Positions 1 through 8,851 of a stretch of 17,880 nt of DNA are shown here, piece after piece (within the stretch, counting starts at the first letter, position 1; the number at the start of each line of letters is the position of its first letter). A program made the position numbers and the translations under genes. Where the stretch lies: the NCBI GenBank assembly GCA_023391955.1, contig JAEWAA010000219.1, positions 1 to 17,880 of the forward strand. Direction: 5' to 3'. The notes under the pieces were generated by a model. That model was not told where the DNA came from and ran no database searches. It saw only the letters and a program-made list of their open reading frames with translations. This DNA is from Bacillota bacterium (GTDB lineage Bacteria; Bacillota; Bacilli; Paenibacillales; NBRC-103111).

Positions 1-3000
1 GATCCGGAATCGGGTACCATCTCCACTGCGGATAATGCTGTAACCGCTTACGCGTTTCTGGGCAACCGGATTCTCGCCGCATCGGATTATTTCGCCCGGT
101 TTATGCTGGGGCATGATACCCCATGGACACCTGTCATCGCCCGTTATGACAATGGTGCTCCCATTGTTTATCAGATTCTGTCCGGCAACTACCGGGGGCG
201 GATCGGCGGCAATGTGTACGGCCAGTATTATTACTACAAATACAACCTGGGTTTGGATTTGGAAAAGGAAGCCCCATATTATGCCGATATGTTTCGGAAG
301 CGCCATATGTTCTGGTGGGAATCTCCCGATGCGGGAGCGGATTATTGGCTGTTTATTCCGGCGGAAGCGGCAGGGGAAGGCACCTCTACATTGCCGAAGG
401 TATCCTCTAACGGCTTGCAAGAAATGGAGTACCGGACGGCCACGGATCTGAATGGCGGGGAGTATGCTGCCGTCGGAACCGATGAGGACGGAGCCTCTTA
501 TGTCCGAATTCAGGCAGCGGAGGAAGGCAGCCGTGTATCGCTAGTGGCTTCAGGCACAGCCGTGAAGACGGTGGCATTGAAAGTGCACACCAATGGCACA
601 GCCCGGTTAGAGCTGAATGGCTGGAAAGAGAATGGATTGGTCCTGCCGGATACCAAAGGACAATGGCAATATGCTGTCCTCAGCATGAATGAATTTCAGG
701 GTCTGGGGGATCTGATTTACCTCAAGGCTACTGGAAACGGCACCTTGGTTGACATTGACCATATTCTCCTGGATACCGCAGCGCAGCTGACACCTCCGGC
801 ATTTGAGGCCGGTAAGTCAGACTTAAATTTGTACGCTTATGTTGGCTCACAGGCTACCCTTAGTTATCATTTCAAGGCTGTGGATGTGGGAGCAGGAGAA
901 CGAGTAGGCTATCAGATGGATAACAAACCTGAGGAAGCCTTGTTCGATGAAACTACGGGTGCCTTCTCTTGGAAGCCTGCACAGCCGGGAAGCTATTCTT
1001 TGGTGGTAAGCGCTGGTGACGGGACCTCCGTCACGGCCAGATCAGTGAGCATCACTGTGGCCAATGACCGTCAAGGAGCGGTAACAGCGGCAATTGCTCC
1101 GTACAAACCGGAAACGCATTATATTTCTGCCACATTGGAATCGTTTCAAGCGGAATATAGGAAGTCTCTCCAAATGCTGGAGGCAGCGACGGATGAGGAA
1201 TTTTATGACCAGTTATCCAAATTGAACAGTGCGGTCCAGGGGCTGCGGCTGTTGACCCCGCTGATGGATGACGGGAGTATGGATTATGTCCATATGGGTG
1301 TCACCTCCACCTTCGGCACCCAAATTGCCGGATTGGTGGATAATGCTCCTGACAGCTTCGCAGGTTATTATTTGACAGGTGACCGCAGCTTCATAATCGA
1401 TTTCGGTGCAGATTTTAAGGTCTCAACCGATGCTGTTAAGCTTCAGGTCAGAGCAGGGTTTCCGGAACGGATCGGAGGGGCGGCCTTATACGGCTCCAAT
1501 GACAGGGAAAGCTGGACCCGCTTGACGCCGGGCCGTACGGTTGCAGCGGATGATATGCAGGAGCTGAAGGTCAGCGGGGAACTGCTACAGAATCAGTACC
1601 GGTTTCTGAAGCTGCATATGAATGATGAGCCTACCAGCACTATGTTTGAATTATCGGAGCTGCGGATTATAGGCACCCGCCATGAAACCCATAACAAGCT
1701 GACGACGGTATCTGTCAGTTCTCCGCGAGCTGTTCAAGGCAGGGTCAGCACCGGGGATACGGTCTCCGTTTCCTTCACCTCCACCGAACCGGTTACGGAT
1801 GTGCAGGTGTCCATCCAAGGACGGCAGGCGGCAGTTATTTCACCGGACCAGCGGACATGGACGGCATTTGTAGCGATGGACAGCACAATGGCTATGGGCA
1901 AAATAAGGTTTGCTATCGATTACAAAACGGCCGCAGGCATCTCTGCGGATACGGTGATGTTCACCACAGACAATTCATCGCTATACTACATCAACCGGTC
2001 CGGATTCCTGGATGTTTCCAAGCTGGCTTCCGTCACTGCCTCCAGCGCTGGCTATGGCAGCGGAGGCATGCCGGCAGACAAGGTGGGTTCCCTGCTTTTT
2101 GACGGCAATACGGCTACCTTCGGTGATCTTGCTTCCGGTACTGACGCCTACTACACAGTGGACTTCAGCGAAGGGGCTTCTGTTCAGCTGAACGGTGTGG
2201 TCTTGATGCCTAGAACTGGTTATGCCGCCCGGATGAACGGCGTTGTGGTGAAGGGCTCCAACGATAATATAGTCTGGACCGACCTGACTCCGGCTGTGTC
2301 CGGGGCGGCGGACAATGCCTGGACCTATATCAACGGGGAACAGATCAAGGACGGGAGTGCGTACCGCTACATTAGAATTTCCAACAACGGGGCATGGAGC
2401 GGCAATATTGCGGAGGCGGAGCTGTACGGCGAATATGACATTCCGGATATTAGTTCCAAGGTGCTTGGACCGGAAGGCTACACCAGACTTAGCTATTATC
2501 TCTATAAACAGACGGCTGACCGTATTGTGGAGGCCTTCGGCCAGCCGGGGGCCAACAAGCTGGGGCTGCTGAATGAGCTGAAGGAGGCGGAGAAGCTGCT
2601 GGTCTTAAGCAGCACCTTGCCGGTGGGAGCGGAAAAGGTGGTGCTTACTCCGGAGAGGGTAGCGGCTTCGCACAAATCCTGGGGCAGCTCTACAGATAAC
2701 CGTGCTGCCAACGGCTGGAGGGCATTCGACGGCGACACAACAACCTATACGGATAATGAAAGCAATCCCGGCTGGATCGATGTGGATTTGGGAGCGGGCA
2801 ATGAAAAAGCATTAACCAGCTTCAAGTTTTATCCCAGACCGGGCAGAGCAGGCAAACCGGCCAATGAATACGTCAGCCGGGTTAACGGAGCGGTTCTGCA
2901 GGGTTCCGCAGACGGAACGAATTATATTAATCTACACACCATCAGCGGGGCAAGCGCATTGGATTGGTACACGGTTGCTTTAAGCGGCGGCAGCCCCTAC

Positions 3001-6000
3001 CGCTATCTGCGCTATTATTCGCCGTCGGGAGGGGCCAATATTGCGGAGCTGGAATTCTATTATGGTGCTTCCCTCGACAAGACGCTGCTGACATATTTGA
3101 TTGATCAGTCGGCCGAATTAAACGTTGAGCTGTACACGGATTCCAGTCTGCTGCCCTTCCAAGCGGCACTGGAGGCGGCGGATGAGGTGAACAACGGCAG
3201 CGGCTACACCCAGGCAAAGGTGGATCAGATAGTTGAAGAGCTGCTGTTGACACAGAGTAAACTGGCATACAAGGAGGGGGTGCCCTTGATCGCCCCTATT
3301 CCGGGTGTGTCGGCAGATGCGGAATCCCGGATTAGCTTTACGGTCCGAACGTTGAACAATATGGCGGGCACCCTGTATGCAGTGAACCCACTTCCCGCAG
3401 GCGCTTCTTTTGACCCGTCCACCGGCGGGTTTGAATGGATACCCTCCAAGGAACAGGGAGGCGTATATAAGCTGGTTTTCACCGCCACGGCAGGCGCCTA
3501 CTTCACCTCGGACACGGTCCATATTACCGTGAAGGGAGCGCCGCAGCTGGAGCAGGCCGCCAATGAGCAGCTGACAGCAAGACAACTGTTTACCTATCAG
3601 GTCACGGCATCTGATCCTTCCGGCCAGACCTTGGTCTACCAGGCGCTGCATTTGCCCCAGGGTGCAACATTTAATCCCGCCAACGGTACTTTAACGTGGA
3701 CCCCGCAGCAGACGGATTACGGAAGCCACACGGTTACCTTTGTGGTCAGCAATTCCAAATATTCCGCCATCCAAACCTTGAGTCTGGAGGTAGGGCTTCA
3801 TCTTTTCCCTGCCAAAGATTATACCCGTGGCAGCTATTATGGGTACCAAAAGGAAGCGGCGCGCATTACGGCGGAATTGCCCAAGCCGGGAGCAAACAAG
3901 CAGCAGCTGCTTGCGGAGCTGGCGAAGGCGGAGGAGTCGCTGGTGCCTAACGCTTTGTCGCTGTACGCTTTTGAGGGAAATCTGGATAATTCCTTCGGAG
4001 CTGCCTCTGCAACAGGCACGGGTTCACCCGTCTACGTGGAAGGTCGGCATGGGCAGGCGGTTCAATTGAACGGACCGGATCAGCAATATTTGCAGCTGCC
4101 CCAAGGGCATGCACTGGCCGGTTATGACGAAATGACAGTGGCCTTCTGGGTGAATTGGTCATCCGGAGGCCAATGGCAGCGGATCTTCGATTTTGGCAAC
4201 GGCACCACCCAATATATGTTCCTGACGCCGCAGTCTGGGAATAATACCCTGCGTTTTGCCGTGAAGAACGGTGGTGCGGAGCAGGTGGTCAATACGGAGC
4301 AGCTTCCCCTTCAGCAATGGGTGCATGTGGCGGTTGCCCTGGGCGGCGGGAATGGCAGGATATTTATGAACGGAGTGGAAAAAGCATCCGCACCGGTGAC
4401 CATTAAGCCGAAGGATATCAAACCCGAACTCAACTATATCGGAAAAAGCCAGTTTGCGGCAGACCCGCTGTTTAGCGGCAAGCTTGACGAGCTTGTGATT
4501 TACAACCGGGCTCTGGATGCGCAGGAAATAAACCGGCTGTACGAAGGGAATGTAACATGTCGTGATGACTCTCTGCTGGAGCTGCTGTTGGCGGAGGCGG
4601 CAGCGCTTGAGCCCGGGGATTATACGGAAAGCACATGGTCAGCGCTTAAGATTGCCATGTCTGCCGGGCAAGAGCGGCTAAACTCCGCTTCCAGCACGCA
4701 GCAGCAAATCGACGAGGCAGCCGGAAGCTTGCGGCAGGCCCTGGAGCAGTTGGAGCGGCTTCCGTTTATCGAAAGTCTGAAGCCCGTGGAGGTTGGCACT
4801 ACGGTAGGCGTACCGCCTGTATTGCCAAGTGTCGTCGATGCGGTTTACAACAACAACACGGTTCTGCCTGTTCCGGTTGTCTGGAATCAGGTGGACCCGG
4901 TGTTGTACAGTGTTCCGGGTAGCTTTAGCGTCTCAGGTTCTGTGTACGGAACACCGTTGTTAGCTGCTGCTCATGTAACCGTGGTTGATCCCGATGCGCC
5001 GCTGCCTGCGGCGGATCAAACGCCTCCCTCGGCACCTGGCGGATTAACGGCCACGTCCGTCACCACCAGCTCATTGGTGCTGGGTTGGACACCATCCACC
5101 GACAACGTGGGCGTCACCGGATATGAGGTATACCGGAACGGACAGTCCGCAGGTACGGTAACGGCCTCCACTTACAGCTATGCCTTCACGGGTTTGGCAT
5201 CGGGCACTGCCTATACGTTTAAGGTGGCGGCATTCGATGGGGCGGGGAACCGTACGGCAAGTGCCGACTTTACCGCCAGGACGAATTCATCCGGAAACGG
5301 CTCCACAGGCGGCTGGTCCGGTGGTGCAGGCATTCCGTCCGGCACAGGGAAGGAGGCGGTTGTTGACGGCGTCAGGATCACGATGAAGCCCTCCGTGAAA
5401 AACGGTGTAGCGCAAGCCGTTCTGGATGCGTCCAGCTTGAACACGGCACTTGCCCATGCGGCAGAGGCCCGGGAGAAACGTCTGGAGATTGATCTGACGC
5501 CGGAGGGGCATGCTGCCTCCATCTCCCTGGAGCTTCCGCTGGAGGACTGGAACAAGGCCTTTAATCAGGGTATAGATGAGGTTGTTGTAAAAACCGGCCT
5601 TGCCTCCCTGGTCGTACCTGTTTCATCCTTAGCCGGACTTACCGGCAAGGGCAGTCTGATTCTGTCTGTTAAGAACGTGTCTGCGCAGGAATGGCCGGGT
5701 GGGCTCAATCAGGCGTTTCATGGGAAGCCGGTGCTGGAGATTGGTTTTTCGGCAGATGGGAAGCCTCTGGAAGCCTTCACGTCCGGCGGTGGGATAGAGG
5801 TGCGTATTCCATACACACTCCAAGCCGGGGTATCCCGTCACAGCCTGGTGGCAGCATCTGCCGGTCAACAAGGCCGTATGGACATTGTCCGCAGCTCCAG
5901 GTATGAAACCGGATCCGCAGAGCTTGTTTTCGCCATGAAACAGCCCGGCATCTACGGTGTGGCCGTTTTTGCCTCCGCCTTCACGGACCTGGGGGATTAC

Positions 6001-6519
6001 GGCTGGGCCAAGAATAGTGTAGATGCTTTGTTTGCCCGCCGGATTATCGATGGAATCAGCCAGGAGCATTTCGCACCGGGGGCTGCTGTCTCAAGGGCTG
6101 AATTCCTGAAGATGGCGATGGAGGCCTTCGGTCTGGTGGAACCGGGAAATGCCGCTTCCTTTACGGATGTAAGGGCAGGGGAATGGTACTCCGATTCTAT
6201 CGCATCCGCACAGAAGCTCCACATCATCAGCGGCTATGAGGATGGCAGCTTCGGTCCGGCCCAAGCGGTGACCCGGGAGGAAATGGCTGTGCTGGTGATT
6301 CGTATTCTGAAGGCGGCGGGTGTGGATCTGCAGCTTACAAAAGGTGGAACGGATTTCCAGGACGGTACCGAAATTGCAGGTTATGCGGCTGATGCGGTAA
6401 ACAGCCTGAATGAAGCCGGGTTGATCCAGGGCCAGGACGGCGGGCGTTTTGCCCCCAAGTCTCCAACAACCCGCGCAGAGGCAGCTGTGCTGATCACACG
6501 CATCCTGGGTTTGGAATAA
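1..6519 (+). CDS. Giant SLH-anchored multidomain surface protein, probable polysaccharide lyase (5' end outside window)
   Basis: The frame is open from base 1, so the ATG at 103 is internal and the signal peptide and most of the catalytic part are missing. By window position the modules read as follows. 1-~365: end of a probable alginate-lyase-like domain. ~412-780: carbohydrate-binding-like beta domain. ~787-1062: Ig/He_PIG-like. ~1066-1257: helical linker. ~1264-1683, ~1990-2433 and ~2623-3072: three discoidin (F5/8 type C) domains, with motifs such as FDGDT and RYLRYYSPSGGANIAELEF. ~1699-1977: Ig-like. 3280-3537 and 3538-3795: two cadherin/He_PIG-like domains. ~3952-4548: LamG. ~4561-4761: FIVAR-like helices. 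~4768-4989: Big_4-like. ~5014-5286: Fn3. A Gly/Ser linker follows, then an unassigned beta region (5350-5973). Three SLH domains (about 5980-6133, 6160-6307, 6355-6505) carry the TRAE-type motifs SRAE, TREE and TRAE. SLH domains bind pyruvylated secondary wall polymer, so the protein should sit on the cell surface. There is only one Cys in the visible part. The substrate is not visible; the lyase assignment rests on similarity to the next gene and is tentative. Confidence 0.93.
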   Translation, partial: DPESGTISTADNAVTAYAFLGNRILAASDYFARFMLGHDTPWTPVIARYDNGAPIVYQILSGNYRGRIGGNVYGQYYYYKYNLGLDLEKEAPYYADMFRKRHMFWWESPDAGADYWLFIPAEAAGEGTSTLPKVSSNGLQEMEYRTATDLNGGEYAAVGTDEDGASYVRIQAAEEGSRVSLVASGTAVKTVALKVHTNGTARLELNGWKENGLVLPDTKGQWQYAVLSMNEFQGLGDLIYLKATGNGTLVDIDHILLDTAAQLTPPAFEAGKSDLNLYAYVGSQATLSYHFKAVDVGAGERVGYQMDNKPEEALFDETTGAFSWKPAQPGSYSLVVSAGDGTSVTARSVSITVANDRQGAVTAAIAPYKPETHYISATLESFQAEYRKSLQMLEAATDEEFYDQLSKLNSAVQGLRLLTPLMDDGSMDYVHMGVTSTFGTQIAGLVDNAPDSFAGYYLTGDRSFIIDFGADFKVSTDAVKLQVRAGFPERIGGAALYGSNDRESWTRLTPGRTVAADDMQELKVSGELLQNQYRFLKLHMNDEPTSTMFELSELRIIGTRHETHNKLTTVSVSSPRAVQGRVSTGDTVSVSFTSTEPVTDVQVSIQGRQAAVISPDQRTWTAFVAMDSTMAMGKIRFAIDYKTAAGISADTVMFTTDNSSLYYINRSGFLDVSKLASVTASSAGYGSGGMPADKVGSLLFDGNTATFGDLASGTDAYYTVDFSEGASVQLNGVVLMPRTGYAARMNGVVVKGSNDNIVWTDLTPAVSGAADNAWTYINGEQIKDGSAYRYIRISNNGAWSGNIAEAELYGEYDIPDISSKVLGPEGYTRLSYYLYKQTADRIVEAFGQPGANKLGLLNELKEAEKLLVLSSTLPVGAEKVVLTPERVAASHKSWGSSTDNRAANGWRAFDGDTTTYTDNESNPGWIDVDLGAGNEKALTSFKFYPRPGRAGKPANEYVSRVNGAVLQGSADGTNYINLHTISGASALDWYTVALSGGSPYRYLRYYSPSGGANIAELEFYYGASLDKTLLTYLIDQSAELNVELYTDSSLLPFQAALEAADEVNNGSGYTQAKVDQIVEELLLTQSKLAYKEGVPLIAPIPGVSADAESRISFTVRTLNNMAGTLYAVNPLPAGASFDPSTGGFEWIPSKEQGGVYKLVFTATAGAYFTSDTVHITVKGAPQLEQAANEQLTARQLFTYQVTASDPSGQTLVYQALHLPQGATFNPANGTLTWTPQQTDYGSHTVTFVVSNSKYSAIQTLSLEVGLHLFPAKDYTRGSYYGYQKEAARITAELPKPGANKQQLLAELAKAEESLVPNALSLYAFEGNLDNSFGAASATGTGSPVYVEGRHGQAVQLNGPDQQYLQLPQGHALAGYDEMTVAFWVNWSSGGQWQRIFDFGNGTTQYMFLTPQSGNNTLRFAVKNGGAEQVVNTEQLPLQQWVHVAVALGGGNGRIFMNGVEKASAPVTIKPKDIKPELNYIGKSQFAADPLFSGKLDELVIYNRALDAQEINRLYEGNVTCRDDSLLELLLAEAAALEPGDYTESTWSALKIAMSAGQERLNSASSTQQQIDEAAGSLRQALEQLERLPFIESLKPVEVGTTVGVPPVLPSVVDAVYNNNTVLPVPVVWNQVDPVLYSVPGSFSVSGSVYGTPLLAAAHVTVVDPDAPLPAADQTPPSAPGGLTATSVTTSSLVLGWTPSTDNVGVTGYEVYRNGQSAGTVTASTYSYAFTGLASGTAYTFKVAAFDGAGNRTASADFTARTNSSGNGSTGGWSGGAGIPSGTGKEAVVDGVRITMKPSVKNGVAQAVLDASSLNTALAHAAEAREKRLEIDLTPEGHAASISLELPLEDWNKAFNQGIDEVVVKTGLASLVVPVSSLAGLTGKGSLILSVKNVSAQEWPGGLNQAFHGKPVLEIGFSADGKPLEAFTSGGGIEVRIPYTLQAGVSRHSLVAASAGQQGRMDIVRSSRYETGSAELVFAMKQPGIYGVAVFASAFTDLGDYGWAKNSVDALFARRIIDGISQEHFAPGAAVSRAEFLKMAMEAFGLVEPGNAASFTDVRAGEWYSDSIASAQKLHIISGYEDGSFGPAQAVTREEMAVLVIRILKAAGVDLQLTKGGTDFQDGTEIAGYAADAVNSLNEAGLIQGQDGGRFAPKSPTTRAEAAVLITRILGLE
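2467..2610 (+). repeat. Helical linker repeat, copy 1, inside the giant SLH protein
   Basis: A segment of about 48 residues between discoidin domains 2 and 3. It matches copy 2 at 3814-3951 in the pattern YTR.SYY.Y, then A.RI, then PGANK, LL.EL, AE and LV. It is predicted to be helical and probably spaces the binding modules. The copies have diverged, so this is a protein-level repeat rather than a recombinogenic DNA repeat. Confidence 0.7.
3814..3951 (+). repeat. Helical linker repeat, copy 2, inside the giant SLH protein
   Basis: Second copy of the YTR.SYY.Y ... PGANK ... LL.EL..AE helical segment. It lies directly before the LamG domain, whereas copy 1 lies directly before discoidin 3. 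Both copies therefore introduce a carbohydrate-binding-like module, which suggests that linker and module were shuffled together. Confidence 0.7.
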
Positions 6520-6529
6520 CCAGTTAGCT

Positions 6530-6584
6530 GGCAGAGTGTCTCATCGGATTGCAGCAGGTGGGGCGCTCTGTCTTTTGCTTTTTT
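6530..6584 (+). terminator. Rho-independent terminator after the SLH protein gene
   Basis: The arms GGCAGAGTG (6530-6538) and CGCTCTGTC (6564-6572) pair over 9 positions with two G-T wobbles. The loop is 25 bases. The stem is followed by TTTT, GC and six more T. It begins 10 bases after the TAA of the upstream gene. The long loop makes it weaker than a textbook hairpin. Confidence 0.65.
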
Positions 6585-6614
6585 GAAGGGAGGTGAGGAG
6601 GGAGTAAGGGAGTA

Positions 6615-6668
6615 ATGAAGTGCAGGATAAGGTCCGGAATTGAACCGAAGGAGAGGATGAAGCAATGA
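6615..6668 (+). CDS. Possible 17-codon leader peptide overlapping the lyase start
   Basis: This short frame reads MKCRIRSGIEPKERMKQ and stops with TGA at 6666-6668. The stop overlaps the lyase ATG at 6665 as ATGA. Purine-rich, Shine-Dalgarno-like sequence lies upstream (GGAGG near 6598-6602). The geometry would couple translation of the lyase to translation of the leader. The frame is very short, and its last third is also the lyase ribosome binding region, so it may be chance. No known leader family is recognised. Confidence 0.25.
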   Translation: MKCRIRSGIEPKERMKQ

Positions 6669-8752
6669 AGAAGAAGTGGCTTATATTTACCGTTGTTTTG
6701 AGCTTGTTGGTTGGTGGAATGGCCGGGTTGGTGGGGGAAAAGAGAGCTGAGGCGGCACCTGCGGCTTTTGCGCATCCCGGGCTGCTGCATACCCAGACGG
6801 ATCTGGACCGGATGAAGCAAATGGTCAACGCAGGCACGCAGCCTTATCTGGACGGTTGGAACCAATTGGTGAACAGTCCCTTGTCTCAAGCGGGATGGAC
6901 GCACCGGGCTGCCGCAACCATCATCCGCGGCGGTTCAGGAGATAATGTGGCTCTGTTGTTTAACGATATTGCCCGTGCCTACCAGAATGCCCTGCGCTGG
7001 AAAATCAGTGGCAGTACGGCCCATGGGGATACGGCCAGGGATATTCTTAACGCCTGGTCCTCCACCCTGACCACATTGTCCGGGAATGCGGACCGGTATT
7101 TGGCCTCCGGTCTCTACGGGTACCAGCTGGCCAATGCGGCGGAGCTGATGCGGGATTATCCCGGTTTTAACCTGACCCAGATGCAGAACATGCTGTTGAA
7201 CGTATTTTACAAGCCACTGGTGGAACGTTTTCTCATCGGCAATGAATACGGCAAGGACCACAATGACGCCTACATACAAAATTATTGGGCCAACTGGGAT
7301 CTGGCTAATATGGCGGCAACTGTTGCCATCGGAATCTTCTGCGACAGGCGGGACATTTACGACATTGGTGTGGAGTATTTCAAACATGGGGCGGGGAACG
7401 GCTCTATCTATAATGCCATTCCTTTTCTCCATCCCAACGGGCTGGCCCAATGGCAGGAATCAGGGCGGGATCAGGCCCATACCCAATTGGGCGTGGGGCT
7501 CATGGCTGTTACCAACGAAATGGCCTGGAATCAGGGAGATGATCTCTACGGGTGGGCCAACAACCGTTTCCTGCGCGCCGCCGAATATGTGGCCAAATAC
7601 AACAACGGGGATGACAATGTTCCCTTTGCCGCTTATGAATGGGGCTCCGGCACCAATGGCGCCGTACAGACCCACTCGGTTATTTCCAATGCCAGCCGCA
7701 ACGAAATGCGGCCCATCTGGGAAATGGTCTACAACCATTATGCCAACCGCAAGGGGCTCTCTGTACCGAACATTGCTGCAAGAGCGGCTTTGGTGAGACC
7801 GGAGGGCGGCCCCCTCACCCAATATCCCTCCACCTTCGACCAGCTTGGATTCGGCACACTGCTGTATACCCGCCCGGCGGGTAGCGGCGGAACGGCTGCA
7901 CTCCCCGAAGGGAATATTCCTGAGGGTTTGTACCGGTTCTCCTTGCGTCTTGACGGCAAGGCTATGGAAGCAGCCGGAACCACCAGCGGCACCCTGGTGC
8001 GTAAGTCCACGTACACGGGAGCAGCCCTCCAGCAGTGGACAGTAACCCATCTGGGCGGTGGACAATACAGCATTAAAAACGCCCAGAGCGGCTTGGCTCT
8101 GGAGGTTGCAGGAGGTTCGTTGGATCATGGGGCCAAATTCCTGCTGGCAGCACCGGGAAGCGGGGATAACCAGCGGTTTGCCTTTATACCCACAGGAGCG
8201 GGTTATCACCGGATTACGCCGGTGCAATCCAATAAACCTGCGGATGCCGCCGGCAATTCCACAGCCGAAGGCGCACTGATCCAGCAATGGCGTTATGTGC
8301 TGGGTGCCAACCAGCAGTGGAGAGTGGAGCCAATTGCTGTGAATGTCCGCCTGCAGTCCTTTAACTACCCGGACCGGACAGTCCGCCATAGCAGCTACCG
8401 TGCCCGGTTGGATACCAATGTGTCTCCGGCTGCGGACGCCCAATTCAAAATGGTTGCCGGACTGGCAGATGCTGCCGGAGTCTCCTTTGAATCCGTCAAT
8501 TTCCCCGGCCGATTCCTGCGGGTCCGCTCTAACGGCGAGGTGTGGCTGGATCAGAACGACAGCACCACTACCTTCAAGAACGAGGCCACTTTCCGCCGGA
8601 TGGCGGGTTTGGCCGATCCGCAGAGAGCCTCCTACCAGACCTGGATGGATCCGGCCAAATATCTGCGGCATGCCAACTATCTGCTGTATGCCCAGGCGGG
8701 CACGGAAGCCATCTTCCAGGCTGATGCCACATTCAGGGAGGTTAGTCCTTAA
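6665..8752 (+). CDS. Secreted alginate_lyase-family polysaccharide lyase with ricin-type and AbfB modules
   Basis: 695 residues. The start is supported by AAGGAG at 6648-6653, 11 bases upstream. Residues 1-30 are a signal peptide (KKK, a hydrophobic stretch, then an AEA cleavage motif). Residues ~35-405 resemble the alginate_lyase (PF05426) alpha/alpha-toroid fold: an opening HPGLLHTQTDLDRM, an Asn/Trp-rich NYWANWDLANM (206-216), SGRDQAHTQLG (266-276) and WEMVYNHYANRKGL (352-365). Residues in the second and third of these motifs are candidates for the active site, by analogy with lyases that use Asn/His/Tyr/Arg to abstract the C5 proton of a uronate. Residues ~419-558 form a ricin-type lectin domain with QQW motifs at 456 and 550. 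Residues ~560-695 look like an AbfB/CBM42 arabinofuranose-binding domain (RLQSFNYPDR, FPGRFLRV, KYLRHANYLLY). There is no SLH or sortase signal, so the enzyme is probably released. Substrate candidates are alginate, glucuronan or an arabinose-decorated uronic polysaccharide; the sequence does not decide between them. Confidence 0.9.
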   Translation: MKKKWLIFTVVLSLLVGGMAGLVGEKRAEAAPAAFAHPGLLHTQTDLDRMKQMVNAGTQPYLDGWNQLVNSPLSQAGWTHRAAATIIRGGSGDNVALLFNDIARAYQNALRWKISGSTAHGDTARDILNAWSSTLTTLSGNADRYLASGLYGYQLANAAELMRDYPGFNLTQMQNMLLNVFYKPLVERFLIGNEYGKDHNDAYIQNYWANWDLANMAATVAIGIFCDRRDIYDIGVEYFKHGAGNGSIYNAIPFLHPNGLAQWQESGRDQAHTQLGVGLMAVTNEMAWNQGDDLYGWANNRFLRAAEYVAKYNNGDDNVPFAAYEWGSGTNGAVQTHSVISNASRNEMRPIWEMVYNHYANRKGLSVPNIAARAALVRPEGGPLTQYPSTFDQLGFGTLLYTRPAGSGGTAALPEGNIPEGLYRFSLRLDGKAMEAAGTTSGTLVRKSTYTGAALQQWTVTHLGGGQYSIKNAQSGLALEVAGGSLDHGAKFLLAAPGSGDNQRFAFIPTGAGYHRITPVQSNKPADAAGNSTAEGALIQQWRYVLGANQQWRVEPIAVNVRLQSFNYPDRTVRHSSYRARLDTNVSPAADAQFKMVAGLADAAGVSFESVNFPGRFLRVRSNGEVWLDQNDSTTTFKNEATFRRMAGLADPQRASYQTWMDPAKYLRHANYLLYAQAGTEAIFQADATFREVSP

Positions 8753-8774
8753 AAGAATAAATAAATAACCTTAA

Positions 8775-8792
8775 TCAATAATTATATATTGA
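8775..8792. promoter_or_regulatory. Candidate operator palindrome upstream of the DUF2975/YozG pair
   Basis: TCAATA (8775-8780) and TATTGA (8787-8792) form a perfect 6-base inverted repeat with a 6-base A/T spacer. It overlaps the proposed -35 box by four bases. A repressor dimer here would block RNA polymerase, and the HTH protein encoded downstream is the obvious candidate for autoregulation. The region is very AT-rich, so chance palindromes are likelier than elsewhere. Confidence 0.4.
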
Positions 8793-8817
8793 TAAACGAT
8801 AAATCAGATGCTACAAT
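8789..8817 (+). promoter_or_regulatory. SigA-type promoter for the DUF2975/YozG pair
   Basis: TTGATA (8789-8794), 17 bases, then TACAAT (8812-8817). Each box differs from consensus at one position and the spacing is ideal. Transcription would start near 8824, just upstream of the ribosome binding site at 8838-8841. This position rules out the TTG at 8789 as a start codon. Confidence 0.7.
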
Positions 8818-8851
8818 CAACATGACAGAAATGAATTGGAGTGATGATGTC

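Noticed and set aside
7242..8768. Overlapping frames in other phases inside the lyase gene, including a 403-codon minus-strand frame
   Set aside because: The phase at 6665-8752 has a signal peptide and three recognisable domains; the others have only low-complexity shadow translations.
8789..8791. TTG as the start of the DUF2975 gene
   Set aside because: It is the first part of the proposed -35 box and has no ribosome binding site. ATG 8852 has GGAG at good spacing and gives the family-typical N-terminus.
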